DNA from: Arthrobacter rhombi
GTDB lineage: Bacteria; Actinomycetota; Actinomycetes; Actinomycetales; Micrococcaceae
Assembly: GCF_900163545.1 (NCBI RefSeq)
Contig: NZ_FUHW01000027.1
Span: forward strand, 1-64,000
Length of the DNA stretch: 64,000 nt
Direction of reading: 5' to 3'
Below, one piece after another: positions 42,820 through 52,697 of this stretch (position 1 is the first letter of the stretch; each line of letters starts with the position of its first letter). The position numbers were made by a program, and so were the translations under genes. A model generated the notes under the pieces. That model saw nothing but the letters and a program-made list of their open reading frames with translations. It ran no database searches and had not been told where the DNA came from.

Positions 42820-45000
42820 TTATTCGCCGTCGTTGTTGTTGCTATTGTCCCCGTTGTCACCCGCGGGATCGTTATTGGACGAATCGTCGCCGGAGTCCGA
42901 GGACTTGCCAGGTTTTGAATCCTTGCTGCCGAAACTCTCCGCCGGATAGTAGTCGATGACGTCCTTGGTGTAATCCAGCCACAACGGTGCGGCCAGGGTC
43001 GAGGAGTCGGGGTTGGCATAGCGTTTGCCGTTGATCAGCTCTCCGGCAATTTCCGCGTTCCCGTCGAAGCGGCCCGTCCAGGCAGCGGTGGCCATCCCGG
43101 TGGTGTAACCGACGAACCAGGTGGAGGAGGCACTGTTATTGGTGCCCGTCTTACCGGCGATCGGTTGGCTGATCGTGTCCTTGGCCACGCGGGTGCCGGC
43201 GATTCTCTTGAGGGTGCCGTTCAGGTTGGCGATCACCTGCTCGTCGATGACCTGTTCACAGGATTCTCCGGGGACCTTATAGGAATTTCCGGAGGAGTCG
43301 GTGACGGCGGTGAGGACCCGGTTCTTGCAGTACTCACCCTTATTGGCGAAGGTCGCAAAGGCGGTGGCTTGGGCCAAGGGGGTGATCGGATCCGAACCGA
43401 TCACGAACGCCGGGTTGGCTCCGGTCATCGGTTTGCCCGTCGAAGCATTCAAGAGGCCGACCCGCTTGGTGACGTCGGCGATCTTGCACAAATCAAGCTG
43501 GGAGGCCTCATTGACCGTTGCGGTGTTGATGGACCAGTAGAGGCCGTAGTCCACGGTCATGCGCTTCTTATAGCCCTTGGAGAAGTTTCCCACCGGGTAG
43601 CCCGGAGGGTCCAGGCTCACATAGCCCTTGGGCATGCAGGAGGCCTTCCAATGGAATTCCGGTCCGTAGCTATCGCGGGCAGCATTGACCTGATCCCACA
43701 TATGCCGACCGTCTTCCAACCAGGCGATGGCCGTGTAGGGCTTCATGGTCGAGCCGCCCTGGAAGCCGTTTGTACCACCCATCGACCGGCCCGCGGCGAG
43801 GTTATAGGTCGTATATGCCGAGTTGTCCGGCTCGGAGCCGAACTTCTTGTTCTGCGCCATGGCCAGAACGTTGCCGGTGCCCGGTTCCACGGTGACGATG
43901 ACCGACCCCATGTTGGAGCTGTCACCGGCAGGAATAACCTTCCGGGTTTCTTTTTCCGCTTCCTTCTGCAGCCGCGGGTCCAAGGTGGTCTTGATGGTGA
44001 GACCGCCACGGTAGAGCAACGATTCGCGGTCCTTCTCCGTCTTCCCGAAGGCAGGATCCTTCAGGAACTCGTGCGCGACGTAATCGCAGAAGTTATTCGC
44101 CGTCTTGGCGGCGACACAACCGGATTTCACGGCCTTGGGCTTCAGACCCAATTTCGTCTTCAAAGCCTTGTCATATTCGGCCTTGGTGATCGACTTTGTT
44201 TTGAGCATGGCCCCGAGCACCGTGTTGCGTCGTTTGAGTGTCAGCTCGGGGTTCTTCAGCGGATCGAAGGTGTTCGGGCGCTGGACCATACCGGCGAGCA
44301 TGGCGGATTGCTGGATGTTCAAGTCCTTGGCGTGGACCGAGAAATAGCGTTCCGCGGCGGCCTCGACACCGTAGTTGGTCCCGGAGAAGAGGACGAGGTT
44401 GAGATAGCCCTGCAGAATCTCCTTCTTGGTGAATTCCTTCTCCACGGAGATGGCCAGCTTGGCCTCACGGAGCTTATCGGCGAGGTCCTTGGTACCCGAA
44501 AGGGTCAGTTCTGAACGGTCGACGCCCTTGAGCGAGTCGGCGTTGATGAGCACGTTGTTGACGTACTGCTGCGTCAGCGTCGAGGCACCCTGCTGCGAGG
44601 AACTGGTGAAGTTGTGGGCCGCGGCGCGGGCAATACCGCGCAGGTCGACGCCGTTGTGCTTATAAAACCGTTCGTCCTCGATGGAGACAATCGCGTTCTG
44701 CATGTCCTTGGAAATGTCATCGAGGTCCACCGGTGTGCGGTTCTCCGCGTAGAACGTGGCGAGGGTCGTCCCGTCCTTGGCCACGACCTTGGAGGGTTGG
44801 GAGAGTGGTTCCTGCTTCAGCTCGGCCGGTAGAGCATCGAAGAAGTCCATCCCGATCGCTGCGGTGGAGCCGGCCACTGAGGCTGCAGGCACCAGCATTC
44901 CGGCAGCCAGGACCCCGCAGAGTGCGCTGACCCCGAAGAAGGCCACGATCTTGCCGAGGGTGGTTGCAGTGTTGAAGAAGGGGGACTTTCTAGACGCCAT
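42820..45000 (-). CDS. class A penicillin-binding protein (PonA2-like)
   Basis: A 726-residue bifunctional cell-wall enzyme. Transmembrane anchor at about 13-40; glycosyltransferase domain with EDERFYKHNGVD, GASTLTQQYVNN and KLREAKLAISVEKEFTKKEIL; transpeptidase with catalytic Ser in GGSTMKPYTAI, SIN motif and KTGTNN. The C-terminal tail is Ser/Asp/Asn/Gly-rich (SSDSGDDSSNNDPAGDNG). No PASTA domain is visible, unlike M. tuberculosis PonA2. It polymerises and crosslinks peptidoglycan outside the membrane. Confidence 0.95.
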   Translation of the reverse strand: MASRKSPFFNTATTLGKIVAFFGVSALCGVLAAGMLVPAASVAGSTAAIGMDFFDALPAELKQEPLSQPSKVVAKDGTTLATFYAENRTPVDLDDISKDMQNAIVSIEDERFYKHNGVDLRGIARAAAHNFTSSSQQGASTLTQQYVNNVLINADSLKGVDRSELTLSGTKDLADKLREAKLAISVEKEFTKKEILQGYLNLVLFSGTNYGVEAAAERYFSVHAKDLNIQQSAMLAGMVQRPNTFDPLKNPELTLKRRNTVLGAMLKTKSITKAEYDKALKTKLGLKPKAVKSGCVAAKTANNFCDYVAHEFLKDPAFGKTEKDRESLLYRGGLTIKTTLDPRLQKEAEKETRKVIPAGDSSNMGSVIVTVEPGTGNVLAMAQNKKFGSEPDNSAYTTYNLAAGRSMGGTNGFQGGSTMKPYTAIAWLEDGRHMWDQVNAARDSYGPEFHWKASCMPKGYVSLDPPGYPVGNFSKGYKKRMTVDYGLYWSINTATVNEASQLDLCKIADVTKRVGLLNASTGKPMTGANPAFVIGSDPITPLAQATAFATFANKGEYCKNRVLTAVTDSSGNSYKVPGESCEQVIDEQVIANLNGTLKRIAGTRVAKDTISQPIAGKTGTNNSASSTWFVGYTTGMATAAWTGRFDGNAEIAGELINGKRYANPDSSTLAAPLWLDYTKDVIDYYPAESFGSKDSKPGKSSDSGDDSSNNDPAGDNGDNSNNNDGE

Positions 45001-45037
45001 GCGGACCAGTTTAGCCGGAGCGGCTAACGTATTCGGT

Positions 45038-45193
45038 ATGACGAAATGGGAGTATGCGACTTTACCGCTGATAATTCACGCCACGAAGCAGATCCTGGAC
45101 CAATGGGGAGACGACGGTTGGGAGCTTGTTACCGTCATCGCCGGGCCCGATGGGAATGCTCCGGTGGCTTACCTCAAACGCCCGAAGCAGTAG
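45038..45193 (+). CDS. DUF4177 domain protein
   Basis: A 51-residue protein, MTKWEYATLPLIIHATKQIL, then WGDDGWELVTVIAGPDG, the compact DUF4177 fold found next to ridA in Actinobacteria. The start at 45038 matches the family N-terminus (KWEYATLPL). It is divergent from the PBP gene and 21 bp upstream of ridA. Function unknown. Confidence 0.85.
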   Translation: MTKWEYATLPLIIHATKQILDQWGDDGWELVTVIAGPDGNAPVAYLKRPKQ

Positions 45194-45214
45194 TCCGAAA
45201 GGAAACCGGAAATC

Positions 45215-45691
45215 GTGGAAAACCAGCCTTCATCCGCTGTCGAACAGCGTCTTGCCGAACTCGGGATGACGTTGCCGCAGGTGGCAGCACCCGTTGCTGC
45301 CTATGTGCCGGCAGTCATCACCGGCAACCTCGTGCACACCTCGGGACAACTGCCGTTTATTAACGGCGAACTCACAGTAACCGGAAAGGTCGGCGCGCAG
45401 GTCGACGCCGACACCGCCAAGGGACAGGCTGCCACGGCAGTTCTCAATGCCATGGCAGTCGTGAAATCGATGATCGGAGACCTCGACCGGGTCACCCGAA
45501 TTGTGAAGGTCGTCGGATTCGTTTCCTCCGATCCGTCCTTTACCGGACAGCCGGGCGTGGTGAACGGTGCCTCCGAGCTGTTGGGCACCGTGTTTGGCGA
45601 TGCGGGCATCCATGCCCGTTCGGCCGTCGGCGTGGCGGCACTGCCGCTGGACGCCTGCGTCGAAGTTGAATTGATTGCCGAATTCAGCTGA
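45215..45691 (+). CDS. RidA-family enamine/imine deaminase
   Basis: A 158-residue member of the RidA (YjgF/UK114) family, of the longer type seen in Actinobacteria and YjgH-like groups. Conserved parts are GNLVHTSGQLPFINGEL, KGQAATAVLNAMAVVKSMIGDLDRVTRIVKVVGFV and ARSAVGVAALPLDACVEVELIAEF. The Arg in HARSAVGV is the usual carboxylate-binding residue. It removes reactive enamine by-products of PLP enzymes. GTG start behind GGAAACC. Confidence 0.92.
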   Translation: MENQPSSAVEQRLAELGMTLPQVAAPVAAYVPAVITGNLVHTSGQLPFINGELTVTGKVGAQVDADTAKGQAATAVLNAMAVVKSMIGDLDRVTRIVKVVGFVSSDPSFTGQPGVVNGASELLGTVFGDAGIHARSAVGVAALPLDACVEVELIAEFS

Positions 45692-46679
45692 TTCGACACG
45701 ACCCGTCGTCGGCGGCGTGTCAGGTCGGGGCGGGGGACCGCGTCCAGCGGAATCCGCAACGCCCCGCACCGGCATGCTCCGACGGCTGTTCCCGCTCCCG
45801 CCGTCCCAATACGGGGCGGCGGAGAGTTGGATCACCTATGGCAGCCGCACCCCACGTGCGGCCAGGAGGGCATCTTCAGTTGTCTTATTGAGGGACTCGC
45901 CCCAGGGTGTGGAGACCTATCTCAGCTACCGCCCCGGGGGTTCCCCGCTGGGCTCGGTGGCCTTTCCCGGCGGGAGCTTCGAAGCCGGAGATGACGAAAA
46001 CACTGACTGGTTCGGCCCCTCCCTGGGCTGGTGGTCCAGCCAGCTGGGCGTGCTCGATCACCGCATCGCCCGGAGCCACATCATGTGCGCGGTCCGTGAG
46101 CTCTTCGAGGAGACCGGGATCCTGCTGGCCGGTTCGGACGCCCTGTCCATCGTGGAGAACTGCAATACCGCCGAATGGATGCAGATCCGCGAGGCCGTCG
46201 CCGGGCAGGACATCAGCTTCACCGCGATGCTGGCCAAACGTGGGCTGGGTCTGCGGACCGACCTGCTGCGTCCGCTCTCGCATTGGATCAGCCCCGACTT
46301 CGCCCACCGGCGTTTCGATACCCGCTATTTCGCCGCAGCTTTGCCGCCGCAGCAACAGGCCAGCCTCCTCCAAGGCAAAGGGGTTTGGAGCGCCTGGAAG
46401 TCGGCTGCCGACGTCTTGAAGGACCGTGCCACCGCCTCATTGGGTGATGAAGTCGACCAGCAGGACACCCGCGGACAGCAACTGAGCGCGATCACCACAC
46501 CCGCAGTTGAGTTCATCCTGGAGAAGGTTGCCACCACCCGTGGAACGGTCGCCTACCTCTCGCACCGCCGCCGGGTGAAGTCCTACCACCCCAAACTGAT
46601 CGAGGTAGAAGGTTCCTTCTACCTGGATGTGAGCATCAGCGCCGCCTCCGAAGGCGGGGCCGCGGCCCGCGGACGCTGA
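45675..46679 (+). CDS. Nudix hydrolase
   Basis: A Nudix hydrolase of up to 334 residues. The box is GGSFEAGDDENTD ... AVRELFEETGILL, with about 34 inserted residues between the Gly-rich start and the REx2EE core. The C-terminal part holds further conserved blocks (HWISPDFAHRRFDTRYF). The earliest start is a TTG at 45675 inside the end of ridA; an ATG at 45774 (MLRRLFPLPPSQ) is at least as likely, since the first 33 residues are low-complexity. The substrate is not evident. It is transcribed with ridA. Confidence 0.85.
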   Translation: MPNSADSTRPVVGGVSGRGGGPRPAESATPRTGMLRRLFPLPPSQYGAAESWITYGSRTPRAARRASSVVLLRDSPQGVETYLSYRPGGSPLGSVAFPGGSFEAGDDENTDWFGPSLGWWSSQLGVLDHRIARSHIMCAVRELFEETGILLAGSDALSIVENCNTAEWMQIREAVAGQDISFTAMLAKRGLGLRTDLLRPLSHWISPDFAHRRFDTRYFAAALPPQQQASLLQGKGVWSAWKSAADVLKDRATASLGDEVDQQDTRGQQLSAITTPAVEFILEKVATTRGTVAYLSHRRRVKSYHPKLIEVEGSFYLDVSISAASEGGAAARGR

Positions 46680-46738
46680 GTCTGCTCCGTCGGATAGGCC
46701 CGGCAGGACGCTCTCGCCGCACGGCCGCTTAAACCGAG

Positions 46739-46785
46739 CACCCCCGCCCCGGACACCCCATCGTGGGGCCCCGGTGGCGGGGGTG
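46739..46785. terminator. bidirectional terminator between the Nudix gene and crp
   Basis: CACCCCCGCC (46739-46748) pairs with GGCGGGGGTG (46776-46785), with an inner CCCCA/TGGGG hairpin. The flanking genes converge on it. Confidence 0.8.
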
Positions 46786-46822
46786 ATTCGTCGGGCCTAC
46801 GGCTCGCCCGGATGCTTCGACG

Positions 46823-47500
46823 TTAGCGCGAACGCTGACGCAGACGCTGAATGTCGAGGATCACCACGGCGCGGGCCTCCAGACGGAGCCAGCCGCGCTG
46901 GACGAATTCCGCCAAAGCCTTATTCACGGTTTCGCGGGAAGCGCCGACCAGCTGGGCCAATTCTTCCTGGGTGAGCTCGTGGGCGACCAGAACACCGTCG
47001 GTGGCCGGGCGGCCGAAACGGTCAGCCAGGTCCAGCAGGGCCTTGGCAACACGGCCGGGAACATCCGAGAACACCAAGTCGGCCAGCGACTCGTTGGTCC
47101 GGCGCAGGCGACGAGCCAACGCTTGCAGGAGCTGCACGGAGACCTCAGGGGAGCTCTGTAGAACCTTGCGCAGGTTCTCGTGACGCAGGCCAGCCAGACG
47201 GGTTTCCGATACGGCGGTCGCCGTGGCATTGCGCGGGCTCGGATCGAACAGGGCCATTTCGCCGAAGAGCTCTCCCGGACCGAGGACGGCCAGCAGGTTC
47301 TCACGACCGTCGGGTGCGGTGCGCCCCAGCTTGATCTTGCCCGAAACGATGAAGTAGAGCTGATCTCCCTGATCTCCCTCGCGGAACACTGATGCCCCGC
47401 GCGACAAATCGACCTCGATCAATTCCTCGGTCAGGGCGGCGAATACCTCGTCGCTGAGCGTCGTGAATAGTGGTGCCCGGCGCAGTACCTCGATGTCCAT
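46823..47500 (-). CDS. CRP/FNR-family regulator, GlxR type
   Basis: A 225-residue cAMP-receptor-type regulator. Cyclic-nucleotide domain (about 1-120) with the phosphate-binding FGEMALFDPSPRNATA; C-terminal winged helix with LTQEELAQLVGASRETVNKALAEFVQRGWLRLE, nearly the sequence of GlxR/Rv3676. The ATG at 47500 follows AGGAGAATTC. It is divergent from the marP-like gene, and a CRP-like box lies 57 bp before its start, suggesting autoregulation. Another box lies before acs. Confidence 0.95.
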   Translation of the reverse strand: MDIEVLRRAPLFTTLSDEVFAALTEELIEVDLSRGASVFREGDQGDQLYFIVSGKIKLGRTAPDGRENLLAVLGPGELFGEMALFDPSPRNATATAVSETRLAGLRHENLRKVLQSSPEVSVQLLQALARRLRRTNESLADLVFSDVPGRVAKALLDLADRFGRPATDGVLVAHELTQEELAQLVGASRETVNKALAEFVQRGWLRLEARAVVILDIQRLRQRSR

Positions 47501-47556
47501 GAATTCTCCTCGCAAATGTGATGGCGCTTGTCTTATTGTGCCGTAGTCAGAACCGA

Positions 47557-47572
47557 TGTGACACCTTCCACA
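47557..47572. promoter_or_regulatory. CRP/GlxR-like box between crp and marP
   Basis: TGTGA-CACCTT-CCACA matches TGTGA-N6-TCACA at nine of ten positions, in the divergent region of crp and the marP-like gene. Confidence 0.65.
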
Positions 47573-47704
47573 ACGATAGTTGCATGATTTCAGCCCTCAG
47601 CACCAATGTTTGACCCGGGCGTGCCCGTAGACTGATTGAGCCGTACGGGCACCGGAACCTGCCGGAAACCCGCCGCGGTCTCATGTGACGGGTTGGAGAT
47701 TTTG

Positions 47705-48892
47705 GTGATTTTCGGGTTCAGCTGGCTCGACATCTTGCTGTTGCTGTCGTTTGTCGCCTTCCTTGTATCGGGCCTGCGTAAGGGCCTTTTCGTGACCCTC
47801 GGCGGCGTGGTTGGGCTCGTTGCCGGCGGCATCGGTGCCTTCTACGCGATCCCGTTCGTCTCCAGCTGGGTGTCCACCGCGGGCTGGCGGGTCTTCTGGG
47901 TCATCGCCACCGCCGTCGTTCTGGTGCTTCTGGGCCACTCCATCGGCGTGGCCGTGGGCAACCGGGTCCGGCTGATGCTGAACTTCCCCGTCGTCAAGAC
48001 CTTCGACCGGCTCCTGGGCGGAATCACCAACGTCGTCGTCGCGGCCCTGGTCATCTCGGCGATCGCGTTCTCGGCAGCGAGCATGGGCCTCCCGTTCCTA
48101 TCCCAGCAGATCGCCTCCTCACAGGTCATCAGCACCATCCGCAACGTCACCCCCGATCCGGTGTCCTCGGCGATGGCCAAGGCACGCTCCGTGGTGATGG
48201 GCCAGTCCATCCCCGATCTGATCGAGCCCTTTGCCCCGGTCCCCGACGGTGCGGCAGCCGATGCTGAACCCGATGCCGCGGCCACGAACGCCGTGGAGGA
48301 TTCGGTGGCGAAAATCACCGGTACGGCCTTCGCTTGCGGAGTGAACCAGACCGGGAGCGGTTTCGTCATCGCCCCGGACCGGATCCTGACCAACGCCCAT
48401 GTCGTGGCAGGTATCGCCGAACCGGTCGTGAACACTGCTGATGGTCGGGCGTTGGCCGCCCGGGTCGTCCACTTCGACGCTTCCCAAGACCTTGCCGTGC
48501 TGGCCGTGGACTCGCTCGATCTGAAACCGGTGCAGGAAGGCCGTGATCTGTCCACCGGGGATTCGGCCACCTTCATGGGATACCCCGAAGGCGGACCCTT
48601 CCAGGCCCAGGGGGCGGTGGTCCAGTCCCTGCGCAGCATTTCGGTCCAGAACATCTACGGGGCGGACGCCTCGAACCTGGAGATCTACCAACTCGGTGCC
48701 GACGTCAAACAGGGCAACTCGGGGGGCCCGCTGCTGGATGATTCGGGGAAATTGGTGGGGGTCATCTTCGCCAAGGCCAAGGGCGATACCGATGTGGGCT
48801 ACGCGCTCTCCCTGCAGGAAGTCGGCCCGGTCCTGAAGCAGGCTTCGCAGTATTCAGAAACCGTGTCCACGGGGGCCTGCTCGGCGCACTGA
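47705..48892 (+). CDS. MarP-like membrane serine protease (CvpA domain plus trypsin domain)
   Basis: A 395-residue protein: a CvpA/colicin-V-type membrane domain with four helices (about 1-150: FGFSWLDILLLLSFVAFLVSGLRKGLF) and an extracytoplasmic trypsin-like domain with catalytic His in TNAHVVAG, Asp in ASQDLAVLAV and Ser in VKQGNSGGPLLDD. Two Cys (FACG and GACS) may form the disulfide seen in MarP (Rv3671c), which supports acid and oxidative-stress resistance in M. tuberculosis. GTG at 47705 behind GGAG is the likely start; a longer frame exists upstream. Confidence 0.93.
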   Translation: MIFGFSWLDILLLLSFVAFLVSGLRKGLFVTLGGVVGLVAGGIGAFYAIPFVSSWVSTAGWRVFWVIATAVVLVLLGHSIGVAVGNRVRLMLNFPVVKTFDRLLGGITNVVVAALVISAIAFSAASMGLPFLSQQIASSQVISTIRNVTPDPVSSAMAKARSVVMGQSIPDLIEPFAPVPDGAAADAEPDAAATNAVEDSVAKITGTAFACGVNQTGSGFVIAPDRILTNAHVVAGIAEPVVNTADGRALAARVVHFDASQDLAVLAVDSLDLKPVQEGRDLSTGDSATFMGYPEGGPFQAQGAVVQSLRSISVQNIYGADASNLEIYQLGADVKQGNSGGPLLDDSGKLVGVIFAKAKGDTDVGYALSLQEVGPVLKQASQYSETVSTGACSAH

Positions 48893-48897
48893 CCTGT

Positions 48898-49881
48898 TCA
48901 GCCGATCCAATCCAAGGTGGCCCCATGCTGTCCCGTATAGGCCAAGGGCACCGAGTCCAGGGCGAGCGTGAACCGGTCACCCTGAAGAGAATTGACGGTC
49001 AGCCCGGCCTCATCCAGGAAGAAATTCTCGTTGGAGAGCCACCGGCAGTCCAAGGATCTGATGGTTGCGGCGAAGCGGCTGCGATCGGCGGGGCTCAGAT
49101 AGGCGAGCACTGCGGAATGGAAGACGACGGCGTGATGGGAGTCGGGCACAGCGGCCACCAGCTCGGCGACCCGGTCGTTGAGGTCCCCGGTCAGCAGCGA
49201 CGGGCCTTCCGCCCCCAGGGAAGCCAACCGTCCCAGGGCGGCTCGCAGGGTCTGTAGCCGGTCCTCCTGCCCGGGCCAGACCAAACACTCGAGCCAGCGC
49301 ACCGTATCGGGATCGGTAGCGTCCAACGGGTTCAGATCCACCCCGGTCCGCGAAGCGACCCGGGGCAGCGTTGAGGGCAGTGGCGGATTGCCCGTGGTGG
49401 TACAGCGCAGCAGGGGAGACGCAGTACCCAGCCGGGGGCCGCCGTCGTACTCATAGGAGTAGAGGTCAGGGAGTAGGCACAGCCCCGCGGAGGGGCCGAC
49501 CTCGATCAGCGCCAAGGGGCGTTCGTCGGCTGCGGCGATCAGTCCCAGGGCCGGCAGGAGGGTGGCGCAACGGCGCGGTTCGTTGGTTTGGGTGCGCCGC
49601 TCCAACACCACGCGGAAGACCTCCGGCCAGGCATCGTGCAGGAAGTGGGCCAGGGCATCGGCGTCCTGATCCGGGCAGCCCAGGAAACGGCTGGCAGCGA
49701 ACACCAGATTGGGTTGGCGTTTGGCCGGTGGCAGGGAGGCGATGAGTGAGGCCATGTCCCGGTCGGCGGCGACCCGGGAGGCCCATGCCGTGTAGATCGC
49801 AGAATGCCCGTCGAACCAGTGCCGGGCGTACTGGTCGTAGGTGGCTGCCGTCGCCGCCACTTCGTCGGTGGTTTCCTCCAT
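48898..49881 (-). CDS. DUF2332 family protein
   Basis: A 327-residue protein of the actinobacterial DUF2332 family, with a methyltransferase-like core: LALIEVGPSAGLCLLPDLYSYEYDG, RTGVDLNPLDATDP and HHAVVFHSAVLAYLSP. The activity is unknown. The ATG at 49881 begins MEETTDEVAATAATYDQYAR, the conserved start; upstream codons overlap aroQ and are not used. It follows aroQ by 34 bp and is convergent with marP. Confidence 0.85.
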   Translation of the reverse strand: MEETTDEVAATAATYDQYARHWFDGHSAIYTAWASRVAADRDMASLIASLPPAKRQPNLVFAASRFLGCPDQDADALAHFLHDAWPEVFRVVLERRTQTNEPRRCATLLPALGLIAAADERPLALIEVGPSAGLCLLPDLYSYEYDGGPRLGTASPLLRCTTTGNPPLPSTLPRVASRTGVDLNPLDATDPDTVRWLECLVWPGQEDRLQTLRAALGRLASLGAEGPSLLTGDLNDRVAELVAAVPDSHHAVVFHSAVLAYLSPADRSRFAATIRSLDCRWLSNENFFLDEAGLTVNSLQGDRFTLALDSVPLAYTGQHGATLDWIG

Positions 49882-49915
49882 GATCCGTTCCTGCCTCCGT
49901 GGTGGGTCCTCTGGC

Positions 49916-50368
49916 TTAGTGGAGGCCAGCCAGCTGGTCGATGGCATACCCGTAACCGTTGATCCCGGCACCAATGATGATTGCTGCGGCGACGGGGGAG
50001 ATGAACGAATGATGCCGGAAGGCCTCGCGGGCGTGGACATTGGACAGGTGGACCTCGATGACGGGAAGCCCCACGGCGGAGATGGCGTCGGCGATGGCCA
50101 CCGAGGTATGGGTGTAGGCCCCGGCGTTCAGGACGATGCCCGACGACGTACCGCGGGCTGCCTGGATCGCGTCCACGAGGGCGCCTTCATGGTTGGACTG
50201 CAAAAAATCGGCTTCCCAACCACGTGCCGTGGCCCGGTCACGGCATAACGCCTCGACGTCGGCAAGGGTTGCTGTCCCGTAGATCCCCGGTTCGCGGGTA
50301 CCGAGCAGATTCAGATTCGGTCCGTTCAGGACCAGGACGCGGCGGGGCTCCGAAGCGGTGTCAGTCAT
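49916..50368 (-). CDS. aroQ: type II 3-dehydroquinate dehydratase
   Basis: Third step of the shikimate pathway. The 150-residue enzyme has [21 protein letters not shown] (catalytic Arg and Tyr), [28 protein letters not shown] (with Asn and neighbouring His) and [18 protein letters not shown]. The ATG at 50368 is chosen from the family N-terminus. No other aro gene is adjacent. Confidence 0.96.
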   Translation of the reverse strand: MTDTASEPRRVLVLNGPNLNLLGTREPGIYGTATLADVEALCRDRATARGWEADFLQSNHEGALVDAIQAARGTSSGIVLNAGAYTHTSVAIADAISAVGLPVIEVHLSNVHAREAFRHHSFISPVAAAIIIGAGINGYGYAIDQLAGLH

Positions 50369-50383
50369 GCCCTCATTAAACCC

Positions 50384-50421
50384 CCACGCCCCGCCGATAC
50401 GTGATGTATGACGGGGCGTGG
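50384..50421 (-). terminator. hairpin between acs and aroQ
   Basis: CCACGCCCCG pairs with CGGGGCGTGG (10 bp). On the minus strand it follows acs and is trailed by TTTAA, so it probably ends the acs transcript before aroQ. Confidence 0.7.
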
Positions 50422-50471
50422 CACGAACGGCATCCACCGTGTGGTGGTTCGTTCCCGGTAGGTCGGCCGGA

Positions 50472-52454
50472 TCAGTGGCGCACCGAATCGGCGATCTGCG
50501 CCATGACCGACGCGTCGGCCAGGGTGCTGGAATCGCCGACCTCGCGGCCCTCTGCGACGTCCTTGAGCAGGCGGCGCATGATCTTGCCCGAACGGGTCTT
50601 GGGCAGCTCGGGGACCACGAAAATATCGCGGGGTTTGGCGATGGGGCCGATCTGCTTGCCCACGTGGCTGCGCAGCAGCTGCACCACGTCCTCCCCGTTC
50701 TTCGGTTCGCGCTGGAGGATCACGAAGGCGTACACGGCCTCCCCGGTGGTTTCGTCCTTCGCACCCACGACGGCAGCCTCGGCCACGAGTTCGCTGGCCA
50801 CCAGCGAGGATTCGATTTCGGTGGTGGAGAGCCGGTGGCCCGAAACGTTCATGACGTCGTCGACGCGGCCCAGCAGCCAGAGGTCGCCGTCCTCATCGCG
50901 TTTGGCCCCGTCGCCCGCAAAATACATCTTGTCGAAGCGTGACCAGTAGGTGTCCTTATAACGCTGCATATCGCCCCAGATCCCGCGCAGCATGGCAGGC
51001 CACGGATCGCGGATGACCAGGTAGCCGCCCTCACCGTTGGCCACCGCCTCGCCATTCTCGTCCACGACGTCGATGTTGATGCCCGGGACCGGGACCTGCG
51101 CCGAACCCGGTTTGGCCGCGGTGACCCCCGGAAGCGGGGCAATCATATGGGCGCCGGTTTCCGTCTGCCACCACGTATCGACGATCGGCGTCGGATGCTC
51201 CTTGCGCTCCCCGTTGGCCCCGGCATTGGAACCGATGACGTCCCGGTACCACATCCAGGCTTCGGGGTTGATCGGTTCGCCCACCGAACCCAACACGCGC
51301 AGCGAGGACAGGTCGTAGCCATCAGGGATCTCGCGGCCCCACTTCATCATGGTGCGGATGGCTGTAGGGGCGGTGTACAGGATGGAGACCCCGTACTTCT
51401 GGACGATCTCCCACCACCGGCCCTGGTGCGGGCTGTCGGGGGTGCCTTCGTAGATGATCTGGGTGGCGCCATTGAGCAGTGGGCCGTAGGTGACGTAGCT
51501 GTGCCCGGTCACCCAACCGATATCGGCGGTGCACCAGAAAACGTCGGATTCGGGGTGTAGGTCGAAGGTATCGCGGTGCGTGACCGCGTTCTGCACCAGG
51601 TAGCCGCCGGTGGTGTGGATGATGCCCTTGGGCTTACCGGTGGTGCCCGAGGTGTAGAGCACGAAGAGCGGGTGCTCGGAGTCGTGGCCTGCGGCGACGT
51701 GCTCGGTGTCGGCGGTGGCAACAACGTCGTCCCACCACAGGTCCAGACCCTCGGTCCAGGCGACGTCTTCGCCGTTGCGCTTGACCACCAGCACGTTCTG
51801 CACCGAACCGGCACAACCAGCTACTGCTTCGTCGACGGCAGGCTTCAGCGCGCTGGGCTTGCCCCGACGCCAGGTCCCGTCGGCGGTGACGACCAGCTTC
51901 GCTTCGGCGTCGTCGATGCGGCTGCGCAGGGCGTCGGCGGAGTAGCCACCGAAGACCACCGAATGGATCGCACCGATCCGGGCGCAGGCCAGCATGGTGA
52001 TGACGGCCTCGGGGATCATCGGGAGGTAGACGGCAACCCGGTCGCCCTTGCCGACACCCAAGGAACCAAAGGCGTTGGCGGCACGTTTCACTTCCTCGGT
52101 GAGTTCGGCGTAGGTGTAGCTGCGGGTATCGCCGGGCTCACCTTCGAAATAGATGGCGACCCGGTCGCCGTTTCCGGCCTCGACGTGCCGGTCCAGGGCG
52201 TTATAGGCGGCATTGACCTTGCCTCCGACGAACCACTTCGCCACCGGGGCCTCGGACCAGTCGAGGGTTTCGGTGAAGTCCGTCTCCCAGGTCAACGCCT
52301 CCCGGGCGCGATCGGCCCAATATCCCAGCCGGTCGTCGGCTGCCCGCTGGTACAACTCCTCGCGGGCCACGGCCTGGGCCGCGAATTCGGCGCTCGGCGC
52401 GAAGCTGCGGTCCTCATGGGAGAGGTTATCGAGGGTGGAGTGCTTGTCCGACAC
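50472..52454 (-). CDS. acs: acetyl-CoA synthetase (AMP-forming)
   Basis: A 660-residue adenylate-forming enzyme making acetyl-CoA from acetate. P-loop [48 protein letters not shown] and the acylatable Lys in [15 protein letters not shown] start behind AAAGGA. The Lys in the C-terminal motif is the usual site of acetyl control reversed by sirtuins, one of which is encoded at 27.7 kb. A CRP-like box lies 33 bp upstream of the start. Confidence 0.97.
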   Translation of the reverse strand: MSDKHSTLDNLSHEDRSFAPSAEFAAQAVAREELYQRAADDRLGYWADRAREALTWETDFTETLDWSEAPVAKWFVGGKVNAAYNALDRHVEAGNGDRVAIYFEGEPGDTRSYTYAELTEEVKRAANAFGSLGVGKGDRVAVYLPMIPEAVITMLACARIGAIHSVVFGGYSADALRSRIDDAEAKLVVTADGTWRRGKPSALKPAVDEAVAGCAGSVQNVLVVKRNGEDVAWTEGLDLWWDDVVATADTEHVAAGHDSEHPLFVLYTSGTTGKPKGIIHTTGGYLVQNAVTHRDTFDLHPESDVFWCTADIGWVTGHSYVTYGPLLNGATQIIYEGTPDSPHQGRWWEIVQKYGVSILYTAPTAIRTMMKWGREIPDGYDLSSLRVLGSVGEPINPEAWMWYRDVIGSNAGANGERKEHPTPIVDTWWQTETGAHMIAPLPGVTAAKPGSAQVPVPGINIDVVDENGEAVANGEGGYLVIRDPWPAMLRGIWGDMQRYKDTYWSRFDKMYFAGDGAKRDEDGDLWLLGRVDDVMNVSGHRLSTTEIESSLVASELVAEAAVVGAKDETTGEAVYAFVILQREPKNGEDVVQLLRSHVGKQIGPIAKPRDIFVVPELPKTRSGKIMRRLLKDVAEGREVGDSSTLADASVMAQIADSVRH

Positions 52455-52486
52455 GGTGCGGATCCTTTCGGCGCGGAATTAAGTGC

Positions 52487-52502
52487 TGTGAGTCAGGTTA
52501 CA
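52487..52502. promoter_or_regulatory. CRP/GlxR-like box upstream of acs
   Basis: TGTGA-GTCAGG-TTACA matches TGTGA-N6-TCACA at nine of ten positions, 33 bp before the acs start. Control of acs by CRP/GlxR is known in corynebacteria and enterobacteria. Confidence 0.65.
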
Positions 52503-52697
52503 ACCGATCGTCTCTGGTGGTGGCCTCGATCACGCAGTGAGACGCTCACCGTGCGGATTCTGCGGTGAACGGTACCCTCGGGGCCCCCTGGAGAGTGAAA
52601 TGGCCTCGGAATCCGTGCGGCATTGGTCGTACCGCGCCGATAGGCTGGGGACCGAAGCCGATTGCAGACCGTCACGAAGTGGGCGGCGAAAGGAGTC

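Noticed and set aside
52503-52697. GTGAG-ACG-CTCAC palindrome upstream of acs as a third CRP box
   Set aside because: Half-site spacing is wrong for TGTGA-N6-TCACA; it may be chance or another operator.
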